64,000 bases of DNA from JAAFJT01 sp043744275 (GTDB lineage Bacteria > Bacteroidota > Bacteroidia > Chitinophagales > Saprospiraceae): the NCBI GenBank assembly GCA_043744275.1, contig JAYTUY010000173.1:3719-67718 (forward strand), written 5' to 3'. A program made the position numbers and the translations under genes. Below are positions 20,182 to 29,492 of this stretch, piece by piece. A model generated the notes under the pieces. The model was not told the origin of the DNA. It saw only the letters and a list, made by a program, of their open reading frames with translations, and did no database searches. Numbering within the stretch: the stretch's first letter is position 1; every line of letters begins with the position of its first letter.

Positions 20182-20273
20182 TTTAAAATAAAATGTGTTT
20201 ATTTGCAAATAAATTAACACATTTGTTTCTGATTTTAAAAACTATTTGTTTTTTTGCATAAATTTTACAGGTA

Positions 20274-23270
20274 ATGCAATATCTAAAAGAAATCCTTTCA
20301 CAATTTGATATGCTTGAAGGCGAGGGAGGTCTTGTATTCGTTGATGACATACAAGACCGCTCTAAGGATATTGCTATTTCTGAAATCCTTTCGTTACATG
20401 AAGCTCTGAAATTTTCTGCTGTTGCTGTATATTTTCGCCGTTTTGACAATCAATCTTCTATTCCTCAAGCATATATATATGATGCTAAATTAAAATCTGA
20501 TAAAGATTGGGTCGAAATTCATACACGTTTATGGAGTAGTGGAGTTGTGCCAATGTTTATCGTGATTTCTGATTATGAATTTAAAATTTATAACTGTACT
20601 TACCCTGTTAAAATTAAAAAAGGTACTAATATAAAGGAGACCCAACCTTTTGAAATTATAAAATTGGGAGGGATTATATTTCAAGAATTTAATAAACGCT
20701 TTTCAGGTCGTTACTTAGATAATGGCTCTTTTTGGGAATTACCAAGATTTAAAAACGTATTTAATTCAGACAAAAGTCCATTCAAATTACTTTTAGAAGA
20801 TTTAAAAATCTTACGAAAAGAAGTTCTTAACAAGATAGAGGTGTCAAATGAAACAATCAACAAATTGTTGGTTATGTGTATTTTAGTCAAATACCTTGAA
20901 GAGAAAAAAGATGAAAAAACAGGAACTAAGTTATTTGAAATTGAAAGAGATTTTTTGAAAGGTTATACTAAATTTACTGATATTCTTAGAGCAAAAGGTA
21001 GATGTTTAGATTTTTTCGATGCTTTGGCTCAGAAATTCAATGGACGTGTCTTTGAATGGAATAAAGAATTAGAATCTATTAATAGACAAGAGTTAGCTGA
21101 TAAAGATTGGTCTTTATTAGCAAATTACCTTGATGGCGATTTTGAGGTTGAGAAAAAACAATATTTATTATGGGAACAATATTCTTTTAACGATTTACCT
21201 GTCGAATTGATAAGTGGTATTTATGAGGCTTTATTACCTGAACGAGATGGCGTTGTTTATACACCCCCTCATTTAGTATATTTCCTTATTGACCAGTGTA
21301 TGCCATTGGAACAATCAGAATTATTCAAAGATAAGTCTTTTAAAGTGCTCGACCCCTCTTGTGGTTCAGGAGTCTTTTTAGTGGGTGCGTATCGCCGCAT
21401 GATTCAATGGCAGATGCTTAATGAATATAAACAAACAAGTATTTTAAAAGAGCCAGATTTAGAGACGCACATAGAAATTCTCAAAAACAATATTTATGGC
21501 GTTGATATTGAAAAAGATGCAACTCGAATTGCTATTTTTAGTTTAGTTATTGCTTTATGCGATAATTTGACCCCCCTCAGTATTTGGCATGACTTGAAAT
21601 TACCAGATTTAAATCAGGACAATATTGCTACTAAGGATTTTTTCCAGTTTTTTCACGAAACTGATAGAAATTTTGATTTGGTTATTGGGAATCCTCCTTT
21701 TAATCCCCCTTTGAACGGAGATAATAAAAAATATACCAATATTGATTATTTAAAAGAAGTAGAAAGTAAATATTACATAAAGACGTCTTCAAAAATTCCT
21801 AATAACAATGTTGCTTTATTGTTTTTAGACAGAGCTATTAGGTTATGTAAAGATAGAAAATCAATTTGCTTGATATTGCCTTCAAGTTCTTTGCTTTACA
21901 GTAACACTTCATCTGAATTTCGCAAATATTTCTTCGAGACAAACAATGTAAAAACAATATATGATTTTACACACTTGAGGAATGTTCTATTTCATGGTAG
22001 CGCAAGTGTCTCTGTTTGTGCTATAATTGCAAACAATGAACTCCCTGATCAAAAAGATGTGGAACATATAGTTATAAAAAGAACATCATCAGCTGAAGAA
22101 AGGATTCTTTTTGAGACTGATACTTATGATGCTTTTAAATTGCCTTTTGATAGCGCAACAAAGAATCAATTTATTTGGAAAACAAACTTAAAAGGGGGAG
22201 GTCGCTTATTAAGTTTAATTGAAAAGATTAATAACTATCCAAGTTTTCAAGATTTTTTAACAAAAAAAGAAAGAGAATCGGATTGGGTTGTAGCACAAGG
22301 CTATGCCACAAAACCTAAACCTAATACTGCTGAGGAGGTATTATTAAAATTAGGTTATAAAAAAGCAAGCTATATAACTAATCAAAAAGTTATTGATACG
22401 GACTCTTTGACAGAGGATAAAGCACCGAGTTTTTATACAGAAACAGAAACATATTTTCGGTTTCCAAGAGAAGATTATAAAAACATATACGAACCACCCC
22501 ATTTGCTTATTAGACAAAACTTAGGTAAAACAAAAATTCCTACCTACTTTAGTGATGAATATTTATGTTTTAAAGAAAAAATAATCGGTATTCATGCTCC
22601 GCAAGAAGAGAGAGAAGAACTCTTAAAAATTCAAAAGTATTTTGAAAAAAACGCTGAAATATATCGTTTTATGCCTATGATGACGAGTTCTCAAATAGGA
22701 ATAACAAGACATAGTGCATTATTGAAAACAGATATAGAAAACCTTCCTTACCTTGAAAATGAAGAAATTAAGTTAAGTTTTAGTGAGAAAATCGTAGTGG
22801 AGGAGTCATTAAAATATATGAATACACTTGGCAACGCAACAAGTAATTCAGAGTTGTGTCAAATATTGACTATTAGTGTAAAAGATGATTTAGATTTTTT
22901 AAAAGCGTTCGGTGAAACATTTTGTAAAATACTGAATCCAGTTTATAGAAAAAATAATATGCAATGGCAAGTAGGTGAAATCGTTGAAACGCCTACTTAT
23001 TTATGCTACGGATTTTGTTATGGTCAATCTTTAAATTCAAATATAGCGGTATCTGAAAAATTTGATATAGAGGATTCACTCAAAACTTTGATAGAAAACA
23101 ATGCTCAAAAAAGTGTCAAAAAGACGCGAATACTGAGGGGGTATTTTCATCAAGATGGCTACGATAAACTTTATTTGATTAAACCTAAACATCGCCGCTA
23201 TTGGTTACGCTCTATTGCTATTTGGGATGCTGACGAAACATTTGAAGACCTTATAAAAGCAGGATATTAA
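20274..23270 (+). CDS. N6-adenine-type DNA methyltransferase, large (type II/IIG-like)
   Basis: A 998-residue protein with a gamma-class amino-methyltransferase core. Evidence: the entry segment DGVVYTPPHLVYFLIDQ, SAM-binding motif I DPSCGSG (360-366), and catalytic motif IV NPPF (473-476). It would methylate adenine within a target site. The ~340-residue N-terminal part is mixed helix/strand and has no clear PD-(D/E)XK motif. The C-terminal ~350 residues (RLLSLIEKINNYPSF...TSSQIGITRHSA...) resemble the target-recognition part of Eco57I-like enzymes. The stop overlaps the next start (TAATG), so the two genes are coupled. Together they look like a restriction-modification or related defence pair, next to the valS insertion. 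Two dispersed words (21572, 23132) lie in frame. Confidence 0.82.
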   Translation: MQYLKEILSQFDMLEGEGGLVFVDDIQDRSKDIAISEILSLHEALKFSAVAVYFRRFDNQSSIPQAYIYDAKLKSDKDWVEIHTRLWSSGVVPMFIVISDYEFKIYNCTYPVKIKKGTNIKETQPFEIIKLGGIIFQEFNKRFSGRYLDNGSFWELPRFKNVFNSDKSPFKLLLEDLKILRKEVLNKIEVSNETINKLLVMCILVKYLEEKKDEKTGTKLFEIERDFLKGYTKFTDILRAKGRCLDFFDALAQKFNGRVFEWNKELESINRQELADKDWSLLANYLDGDFEVEKKQYLLWEQYSFNDLPVELISGIYEALLPERDGVVYTPPHLVYFLIDQCMPLEQSELFKDKSFKVLDPSCGSGVFLVGAYRRMIQWQMLNEYKQTSILKEPDLETHIEILKNNIYGVDIEKDATRIAIFSLVIALCDNLTPLSIWHDLKLPDLNQDNIATKDFFQFFHETDRNFDLVIGNPPFNPPLNGDNKKYTNIDYLKEVESKYYIKTSSKIPNNNVALLFLDRAIRLCKDRKSICLILPSSSLLYSNTSSEFRKYFFETNNVKTIYDFTHLRNVLFHGSASVSVCAIIANNELPDQKDVEHIVIKRTSSAEERILFETDTYDAFKLPFDSATKNQFIWKTNLKGGGRLLSLIEKINNYPSFQDFLTKKERESDWVVAQGYATKPKPNTAEEVLLKLGYKKASYITNQKVIDTDSLTEDKAPSFYTETETYFRFPREDYKNIYEPPHLLIRQNLGKTKIPTYFSDEYLCFKEKIIGIHAPQEEREELLKIQKYFEKNAEIYRFMPMMTSSQIGITRHSALLKTDIENLPYLENEEIKLSFSEKIVVEESLKYMNTLGNATSNSELCQILTISVKDDLDFLKAFGETFCKILNPVYRKNNMQWQVGEIVETPTYLCYGFCYGQSLNSNIAVSEKFDIEDSLKTLIENNAQKSVKKTRILRGYFHQDGYDKLYLIKPKHRRYWLRSIAIWDADETFEDLIKAGY

Positions 23271-23965
23271 TGCAGGCAATTGAATATAAAAACATTCAAA
23301 ATGGACAATATGTAGAATCTATTGTATCTTTCATGGAAAGATACTTGCCTATTTTTAATGTAACTGCACCAATCGAAATTGATGATAATGAATGGTTTTT
23401 AAATGATAAATTGGCACTTTTTTTAATAAATGAAGCAAGATTCCCACAATATTCAGATGAAGAATATCCATTTACATTTCTTCCAGAGCCAAAAAGTAAA
23501 ATAGAAAGCGGGAAACCTGACATCGGAGCATATATATCAATTAGAACTCAAAAAAGTTTTTACCCTTTTTTCACAATTGAATGTAAAAGACTTCCTACTC
23601 CAAGAAGTAGAGTTGAAGAACAAAAAGAATATGTTACAGGCTTAAAGGGAGGAATAACAAGGTTCAAAAGAAATGAACATGGTATCGATTTGCCAATAAA
23701 TGCAATGATTGGTTATATTGAAAAAAACGATTTTGAATATTGGCATAATGAAATAAATGGTTGGATAAGAATACTAAATGGTACAATTGAAAAAGGAAAA
23801 GTCTCTGATAAAGACATATCATGGGGCGACGATGAAATTCTTGAAAAAATATATTTCAATGATATTGCTCGGTTACATTCAAAGCATCCTCGATTTAATT
23901 CTACTTTGACAAGTCAAGTAACACTTGTTCATTTTTGGGTTAAAATTAAAACTGCAATAAATTGA
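23270..23965 (+). CDS. Putative PD-(D/E)XK nuclease partner of the methyltransferase
   Basis: A 231-residue protein starting on the last base of the methyltransferase stop. It contains KPDIGAYI (Asp84) followed by FFTIECKRL (Glu104, Lys106), the spacing and shape of a PD-(D/E)XK nuclease core. I do not recognise a named family. Further features are QKEYVTGLKGGITRFKRNEHG and a C terminus with HSKHPRFN. The tight coupling and the predicted nuclease core suggest that it supplies the cutting activity for the methyltransferase upstream, or acts as its specificity or effector partner. It has no signal peptide or membrane span. The nuclease call is from motif reading only. Confidence 0.65.
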   Translation: MQAIEYKNIQNGQYVESIVSFMERYLPIFNVTAPIEIDDNEWFLNDKLALFLINEARFPQYSDEEYPFTFLPEPKSKIESGKPDIGAYISIRTQKSFYPFFTIECKRLPTPRSRVEEQKEYVTGLKGGITRFKRNEHGIDLPINAMIGYIEKNDFEYWHNEINGWIRILNGTIEKGKVSDKDISWGDDEILEKIYFNDIARLHSKHPRFNSTLTSQVTLVHFWVKIKTAIN

Positions 23966-24013
23966 TTATAAATATATAACTCGACTTTTGAACTTAATTA
24001 TTCAAGCCAAACT

Positions 24014-24793
24014 ATGTCCGAATATCAATACTACGAATTCCGCACAGTCAATAGGACTTTGACGCGCGAAGAGGTTAAAGAAGTAGATTCATGGTCGAGT
24101 AGAGGTAATGTATCCTCCACTTCGGCTTCATTTACCTATAATTATGGAAGTTTCAAACATGACCCTAAGCGGTGTTTATTAGCACATTTTGATATAATGC
24201 TGTATTATGCTAATTATGGTTGTCGGCGAATGATGTTTCGGTTTCCTAAGAAATTGATTGATTTAAAAGTTTTGCAACAATATGATTATAGTCATGCGGA
24301 GGATTATCAAAGTTCTATTACAATTTCAGCAGAAGGGGATTATGTCGTAGTAGATATTGAAGAAAATCTTGAGGAAGGCTTCTCTGAGTGGTTAGATTGT
24401 GAAAACACGCTTGGTGCTGTAACGCCGTTGTGGAATGACATTTTAAATGGCGATTATCGCAGTTTATACCTCATTTGGTCACAATTTATACAAGCAGCTA
24501 TTGAATTTGAATTGATTGAAAAAGATGAGATTGAGTATCCTCCGATACCCAATGGTCTAAAGAAATTAACGGCTGCTTTAGAAGAGTTTAATAATTTTTG
24601 GGATGTAGATGGTGATATGGTTGTAGAATTGGCTCAAAATAGCCCAGATAAAACTGAGAAGATTATTGATTATAAAAAAGCAATATCATATTTATCAGAT
24701 AGTGAAAAATCTGATTTTTTATTGCGATTTGCGCAAAACGAAGCCTATGTTTTACAGGCTTTTCTTAAACGGTTGGAGAAATTAAATCAGTAG
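24014..24793 (+). CDS. Conserved protein of unknown function
   Basis: A 259-residue soluble protein. The N-terminal half (YYEFRTVNRTLTREEVKEV, then the HFDIMLYYANYGCRRMMFRFPK block) has the look of a widespread uncharacterised family in which YYEF and an (R)RMMFRFP-like block are conserved. I cannot name a function. The middle is acidic (VVDIEENLEEGFSEW), and the C-terminal third is helical. It begins 48 bases after the nuclease gene on the same strand and may be part of the same transcript. It is followed 52 bases later by a DUF6155-like gene. No catalytic motif is evident. Confidence 0.7.
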   Translation: MSEYQYYEFRTVNRTLTREEVKEVDSWSSRGNVSSTSASFTYNYGSFKHDPKRCLLAHFDIMLYYANYGCRRMMFRFPKKLIDLKVLQQYDYSHAEDYQSSITISAEGDYVVVDIEENLEEGFSEWLDCENTLGAVTPLWNDILNGDYRSLYLIWSQFIQAAIEFELIEKDEIEYPPIPNGLKKLTAALEEFNNFWDVDGDMVVELAQNSPDKTEKIIDYKKAISYLSDSEKSDFLLRFAQNEAYVLQAFLKRLEKLNQ

Positions 24794-24845
24794 TCATTTC
24801 ATGTTTTTATCATCTTTAAATATCCATATTTTAATTTAAAAGACC

Positions 24846-25376
24846 ATGCCCAAACCCAAACTCTCCGATTTCAAAAAACTCCTCGCTGAAATGACCGAAG
24901 AGGAAGTACGAGCTGAATTGCTCAAGCTATTCAATAAATTGGAGCAAGTGCAGATGTTTTATGCCCAAGATTTGATGGGAAAGGAAGACAGGCAGAAGAT
25001 ATTAGAGGAATGTAAAACTAAAATTTATAAAAAGTTTTGGACGCCTTCTGGTAATCCGCGCAATAATGTAAGCAATGCAGATATTCGTAAGATTATCACT
25101 GATTTTGAGAAAATATCGGCATTTCCACATGAAGTTGTCGATTTGTTGCTTTACAGGGTTGAAACTGCAACGGATTTTGCCAATCAATTTGGTGGCATGC
25201 CCGATGCAGATTATAACGCTTCAACTACGGCATTTGAAAAAGCCATAAAATTAATAGTTAAACATAAATTGATTGATTATTTTGATGACCGTTGCAAAGC
25301 GTTGTTTCGTTATAGTAATTTGGATTATTGGTATATTGAGCAATTAGAAACTTTATTTGAGGATACAGAAAAATAG
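24846..25376 (+). CDS. DUF6155-like protein
   Basis: A 176-residue, almost all-helical soluble protein. The layout matches what I recall of DUF6155 proteins: an N-terminal LSDFKKLLAEMTEEEVRAEL, a basic KIYKKFWTPSGNPRN segment, the central ISDF-like IRKIITDFEKISAFPHEVVDLLLYRVE, and a region like ATDFANQFGGMPD. The function of that family is not known. It lies in a plus-strand run after the methyltransferase/nuclease pair; whether it belongs to that system is open. It converges on the histidine-kinase gene, with a terminator at 25408. Confidence 0.6.
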   Translation: MPKPKLSDFKKLLAEMTEEEVRAELLKLFNKLEQVQMFYAQDLMGKEDRQKILEECKTKIYKKFWTPSGNPRNNVSNADIRKIITDFEKISAFPHEVVDLLLYRVETATDFANQFGGMPDADYNASTTAFEKAIKLIVKHKLIDYFDDRCKALFRYSNLDYWYIEQLETLFEDTEK

Positions 25377-25407
25377 CCAATATCATACCCCCTCAGTAAA
25401 AAACTCA

Positions 25408-25443
25408 AAAAGCCTTGAAAAAATGACATTTTTCAAGGCTTTT
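25408..25443 (-). terminator. Terminator of histidine kinase gene 1
   Basis: Arms 25408-25422 and 25429-25443 (AAAAGCCTTGAAAAA type) lie just after the stop of the minus-strand kinase gene. A T-rich stretch and a dispersed word (25388-25397, minus) follow. The palindrome can work in both directions for the convergent genes. Confidence 0.85.
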
Positions 25444-25463
25444 TACATTGAAATACATCAATT

Positions 25464-26933
25464 TCAAGCATTCACTAATGCCGATTCTTTTACCACTTTC
25501 TTTTCCATTACTTCTGCTTTTGGCAGTGTAAAATAGAAAGTTGTGCTTTTTCCAAAAGTGGATTCTAACCATATTTTGCCGCCGTAGGTTTCTACGATGC
25601 GGGTGCAAAATGATAAGCCGATGCCGGTGCCGTCGTAGTCAGTTTGGCTGTGTAGGCGTTGGAACATGCCGAATACTTTATCTTGATTTTCGGGGGCAAT
25701 GCCGATGCCATTGTCGCTGATGGCGTATATGTATTCGCCTTGAGCATTTTGCTGAGCGGAAATGGTAATTATAGGCTGAGTGGATTCATTGTACTTGATG
25801 CCGTTGTTGATAAAATTTTGGAAGAGCTGCGTAATGAGTGAACCATGACCCCTCAGTATGGGCAGATTTTCGGAACAAATCAAGGCATTTTTCTCTCTAA
25901 TCAAGCTTTGCATATTCATTTCAACGATAATGAGGCACTTATTAATGTCCACTTCAGAGGGCGCGCCGAGGTCTTTATCAATTTTTGAATAATTCAATAA
26001 ATCTTCTATTAATTGGGCGGATTGCTTGGCGTTGGATTTGATATAATTGAAATATTCACGATCGGTATCATCAAATTTGGCTTTGTTGCGGCGTTCAAAA
26101 AGCTGTGCGAAGGATAATATGCTGCGGATAGGGGCTTTCAAATCATGGGAAGCAATGAAGGCAAATTCCGTTAGCTCGCGATTGCTTTTTTCGAGTTTTT
26201 CGCCAATAGTTATATTGGTTTGATATGCTTTTTCTAACTCTTTGTTCAATTTGGCTTCTCTAAAAACTAATCGCCTTAAAGAGATAAAGAGGAATAGTAT
26301 AACGGGTAAAATAATGCACAACGAAATCAATAAATTCTTAAAAGCTGCCGCCTGTGCTTGACATATAAACTGAGTAAAATCTATATCCGCCATCACAATA
26401 CCCGTTGTTCGACCCTGACTATCATGCAAGGGCGCGAAAGCAGAAAGCCACACGCCTAACCTGTCGGTGTATTGCGGAATGACGCCCCCCTCAGTATATT
26501 TATCTTTTAAAATGGGATTGAATGAATCGTAGGTATGTCGATAATAAGGCACATCTGAAGAAGTGGCAATAAACTCAAAATGATTGCTCTTGCTATTAAA
26601 AATCATGGTATATGCAGGAGATTTGAGTGAATTAGCCTTGGAGTTCAGCTTCAAAACCTGATGTATTTGATTGTAATCTTTATCTTGAGAATAGAAGAGA
26701 ATAGCATCTTTTGTATCATAACGATTCACTAAATCATGGTGTGCATCGCCATCAATTTGAGAAGCCATTGCCTTCACAATGCCCTCCAAACGGACTAAAG
26801 CACTCTGTTCTGAAAAGTCGATTTGGCGATGATATGTCCATAATGTGAAATAAGTACACACCACAAGATACCCTGCCAGCACCAACCATAAAATGCGATT
26901 ATTCGGATTTGTATTGAATTTAGCTATATTCAT
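25464..26933 (-). CDS. Membrane sensor histidine kinase
   Basis: A 489-residue sensor kinase. Two membrane spans (about 13-33 and 200-220) bracket an extracytoplasmic sensing region. A short coiled coil leads into HisKA (FIASHDLKAPIRSIL, phospho-accepting His near 261) and a HATPase_c domain with QNFINNGIKY (N box) and ISDNGIGIAPENQDKVF (G1), then GTGIGLSFC (G2). It would autophosphorylate and pass phosphate to a response regulator, but none is encoded next to it. The C-terminal ~270 residues are very similar to the neighbouring kinase at 27084, so the two are paralogs with different sensors. Two dispersed words (25849, 26486) are in frame; the first codes ILRG in both paralogs. Confidence 0.9.
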   Translation of the reverse strand: MNIAKFNTNPNNRILWLVLAGYLVVCTYFTLWTYHRQIDFSEQSALVRLEGIVKAMASQIDGDAHHDLVNRYDTKDAILFYSQDKDYNQIHQVLKLNSKANSLKSPAYTMIFNSKSNHFEFIATSSDVPYYRHTYDSFNPILKDKYTEGGVIPQYTDRLGVWLSAFAPLHDSQGRTTGIVMADIDFTQFICQAQAAAFKNLLISLCIILPVILFLFISLRRLVFREAKLNKELEKAYQTNITIGEKLEKSNRELTEFAFIASHDLKAPIRSILSFAQLFERRNKAKFDDTDREYFNYIKSNAKQSAQLIEDLLNYSKIDKDLGAPSEVDINKCLIIVEMNMQSLIREKNALICSENLPILRGHGSLITQLFQNFINNGIKYNESTQPIITISAQQNAQGEYIYAISDNGIGIAPENQDKVFGMFQRLHSQTDYDGTGIGLSFCTRIVETYGGKIWLESTFGKSTTFYFTLPKAEVMEKKVVKESALVNA

Positions 26934-27028
26934 TGGTTGAGATAATTTGTTTAAATTCTCACTTTATTTAATGTATATAAGATTGTACCAAATTTAGATT
27001 ATAGGCACCCCCTCAGTAAAAATCGTAA

Positions 27029-27063
27029 AAAAGCCTTACAAAATGTCATTTTGCAAGGCTTTT
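27029..27063 (-). terminator. Terminator of histidine kinase gene 2
   Basis: Arms 27029-27045 and 27047-27063 pair with one mismatch (AAAAGCCTT type), directly after the kinase stop. A dispersed word (27008-27017, minus) follows, the same layout as at 25388-25443. Confidence 0.82.
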
Positions 27064-27083
27064 TATATTTAAATAGGCTAATT

Positions 27084-29147
27084 TCAAGCATTTACAAATT
27101 CTAATTTTTTAACCAATTTATTTTCTAATACTGCTGCTTTAGGCAATGTGAAATAAAACGTTGTGCCTTCATTCAAGTCAGATTTTATCCAAATTTTACC
27201 GCCATAGGTTTCTACTATCCTCGTACAAAATGATAAGCCGATGCCTGTGCCGTCGTATTCGCTTTGGGTATGTAGGCGGCGGAACATGGCGAATACTTTG
27301 TCTTGATTTTCAGGCGCAATGCCTATGCCGTTGTCAGTGACGGAGAAGACACATTCGTTGAGGTTGTTGCGTTGCATATCTATTTGAATAATGGGTTGTT
27401 CTGACCTATTATATTTGATACCGTTGTTGATAAAATTTTGAAAAAGCTGCGTGATGAGCGAAGTATGCCCCCTCAGTATTGGCAGGTTTTCGTAGTCAAT
27501 CACGGCATTTTTTTCACGAATGAGGCTTTGCATGTTCATTTCTGCTACAAAAATGCACTTGTTAATATCTACTTTTGAAGGCTCTCCTAAGTTTTTATCT
27601 ATTTTAGAATAATTCAACAAATCTTCTATCAACCTTGCTGATTGAGTGGCATTGGATTTTATATAGTTAAAATACTCGCGGTCTGTTTCATCAAATTTTT
27701 CTTTATTACGGCGTTCAAAAAGCTGTGCAAAAGACATAATGCTGCGCAGCGGAGCCTTGAGATCATGCGAAGCGATATGGGCAAATTCAGTCAATTCTTT
27801 ATTGCTGACTTCTAATCTGTAAGCATATTCCTTGAGTTCTTCCTCCTTCATATTGACGTTGCCTAAGGCATTTTGAAGCTCGTTGGTGCGCTCAGCCACT
27901 ATTTGCTCGAGCATCCTATTTTGCTGATTGATTTGCTCTTGTTGATGCATAACAGAATCCATCAAGCTATTGCGATGTCGGTTGTGCTCTTCATTAATCA
28001 GTCCGAATCGGTGCGCAATGGCATATGAGAGTACAATGGCTTCCATGCCAATACCCACGTGTAAGGCGTAGGCTGTATAGTTATTATAAGGTAAAACGCC
28101 TGAATTTTCAAGTAAGAAAATGACTAAACCAACGCTCAGACAAGCCCAACCTAAAAGATAATATTTAGCAGTAGGATTGCCTCTGCGCCAAACAATGATG
28201 GCAGCAGAAACGACAGCGAAAGTACCTAAAGGCATAATGAGTTGTACGACTATCATGCTCAACTCTAAATAACCTAAAAATGCGACGAAAGTATTAATTG
28301 AGTAGAGCCATAATAGACCAGAAATGGTTTTATGAATGCGAGGCAATTCAGTTTGAGTATTTAAAAATCTTGCCGTAAACATCATTCCAAAAACGCCTGC
28401 CAGATTGGGGCACATCATCGTAAAGTCATTCAAATATGGTTTATTGGCAAATAAAAATTCAATTAAAAAACCATGATGTCTGAAAATAAAACAACTACCG
28501 AAGAACAAATAAAGACTATAAAGCAAGTAAACTCTATCTTTTAATCTCAGAAAAACGAAAAAATTATACAGTACAAATACCATAATCACGCCTACGAAAA
28601 GACCTTGTAGCATATCATCGTGATGATATTCTTTGATAAGGGCTTTGTATGTACCGATGCGAGGTTTGATATTGGATGTCCATCGAACTTGAGCGTTGAC
28701 ATAATATGTTATTGGTTGATTTGAATTTTTAAGTTCAAAAACGATATTATTCAAATGCAATGGGCGCGTTTCTATAAATGTATTTTGCCCGCCTTCTTGA
28801 ACGCTTGTAACTATACCATTTTCGACTGAATAAAGTCGAGCAGTATCTATCAAAGGGAAAGTCAATTCGAGAAAAGTAGGGGCTAAATTTTTTTTATCAA
28901 TTGTGAATTTTAGCCAAATATTTTTTGGACGACCATTGCCCATCAGAACATGCTCATTGGGCAGAGATTCAAATTGAGTCTCTTGCATGATTTTTTCTAT
29001 TGTCACATCTTTCGTGGCATTTGGTTTTAATTGACAATACTTCCCGATGAATAGCAATGTGTCGTTGCTATTGATGGTTATGTTGTTCTGACTTTTTAAT
29101 GTGTAAAAAGAAAAGAAAAAAATAGAAAATAAGGTGAAAAACCTCAT
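27084..29147 (-). CDS. 7TMR-DISM sensor histidine kinase
   Basis: A 687-residue kinase. A signal peptide (FFTLFSIFFFSFYTLKSQ) is followed by a 7TMR-DISM extracellular domain (about 30-170, with NIWLKFTIDKK, TFPLIDTARLYSVENG), seven membrane helices (about 180-390), a coiled coil (VMHQQEQINQQNRMLEQIVAERTNELQNAL), HisKA (IASHDLKAPLRSIM, His near 459) and HATPase_c (VTDNGIGIAPENQDKVFAMF, GTGIGLSFC). DISM domains usually sense carbohydrates or other extracellular ligands. No response regulator is adjacent. The kinase core is a close paralog of the gene at 25464, and both genes end in the same terminator plus dispersed-word arrangement. One word (27468) codes ILRGH. Confidence 0.92.
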   Translation of the reverse strand: MRFFTLFSIFFFSFYTLKSQNNITINSNDTLLFIGKYCQLKPNATKDVTIEKIMQETQFESLPNEHVLMGNGRPKNIWLKFTIDKKNLAPTFLELTFPLIDTARLYSVENGIVTSVQEGGQNTFIETRPLHLNNIVFELKNSNQPITYYVNAQVRWTSNIKPRIGTYKALIKEYHHDDMLQGLFVGVIMVFVLYNFFVFLRLKDRVYLLYSLYLFFGSCFIFRHHGFLIEFLFANKPYLNDFTMMCPNLAGVFGMMFTARFLNTQTELPRIHKTISGLLWLYSINTFVAFLGYLELSMIVVQLIMPLGTFAVVSAAIIVWRRGNPTAKYYLLGWACLSVGLVIFLLENSGVLPYNNYTAYALHVGIGMEAIVLSYAIAHRFGLINEEHNRHRNSLMDSVMHQQEQINQQNRMLEQIVAERTNELQNALGNVNMKEEELKEYAYRLEVSNKELTEFAHIASHDLKAPLRSIMSFAQLFERRNKEKFDETDREYFNYIKSNATQSARLIEDLLNYSKIDKNLGEPSKVDINKCIFVAEMNMQSLIREKNAVIDYENLPILRGHTSLITQLFQNFINNGIKYNRSEQPIIQIDMQRNNLNECVFSVTDNGIGIAPENQDKVFAMFRRLHTQSEYDGTGIGLSFCTRIVETYGGKIWIKSDLNEGTTFYFTLPKAAVLENKLVKKLEFVNA

Positions 29148-29464
29148 GATTGATTGGTTTTAATGGTTTATTGTTAAGATTCTTCGTTCACTTTGCTTCG
29201 AATACTGAGGGGGTCACAGATTTTAATTTTTCTGTCATTTTTTTTACCCAATTCAGTGTATTGGCACGCGTAACACCAACTGTACAAAAGACTATACCAA
29301 TTATCTCAAGTTTTTCTTTGTTTTTTTTACACATTCTAATTCATTATCAATGGTTTTTAGGTTTCAATGATTGGAATCATAAGAGCTGACTTAAAAAGAA
29401 AACAGTGTTTATATTAGCTCAACTACTTAATATGTGTTGAAAAAGAGTTTTTGGTTTTTTTTCC
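29148..29464. other. Intergenic region between divergent kinase and pgi
   Basis: About 317 bases with no gene I can support. It holds one dispersed word (29204-29213) and AT-rich sequence that must include the kinase promoter. Confidence 0.6.
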
Positions 29465-29472
29465 TACTTTTG
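29465..29472 (+). promoter_or_regulatory. -7 box TACTTTTG of pgi
   Basis: A perfect TAnnTTTG box lies 20 bases before the ATG at 29493. It decides the start: the longer frame opening at 29451 would begin upstream of the expected transcription start. Confidence 0.72.
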
Positions 29473-29492
29473 CGCCTTATTTTAATCATAAA

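Noticed and set aside
21273..21280. CCCCCTCATTTAG in the methyltransferase gene
   Set aside because: It differs from the word at key positions (CAT for CAGT).
29451..29492. Longer pgi start (MVFFPTFAPYFNHK)
   Set aside because: The -7 box TACTTTTG at 29465 lies within it, and the extension matches no known family start.
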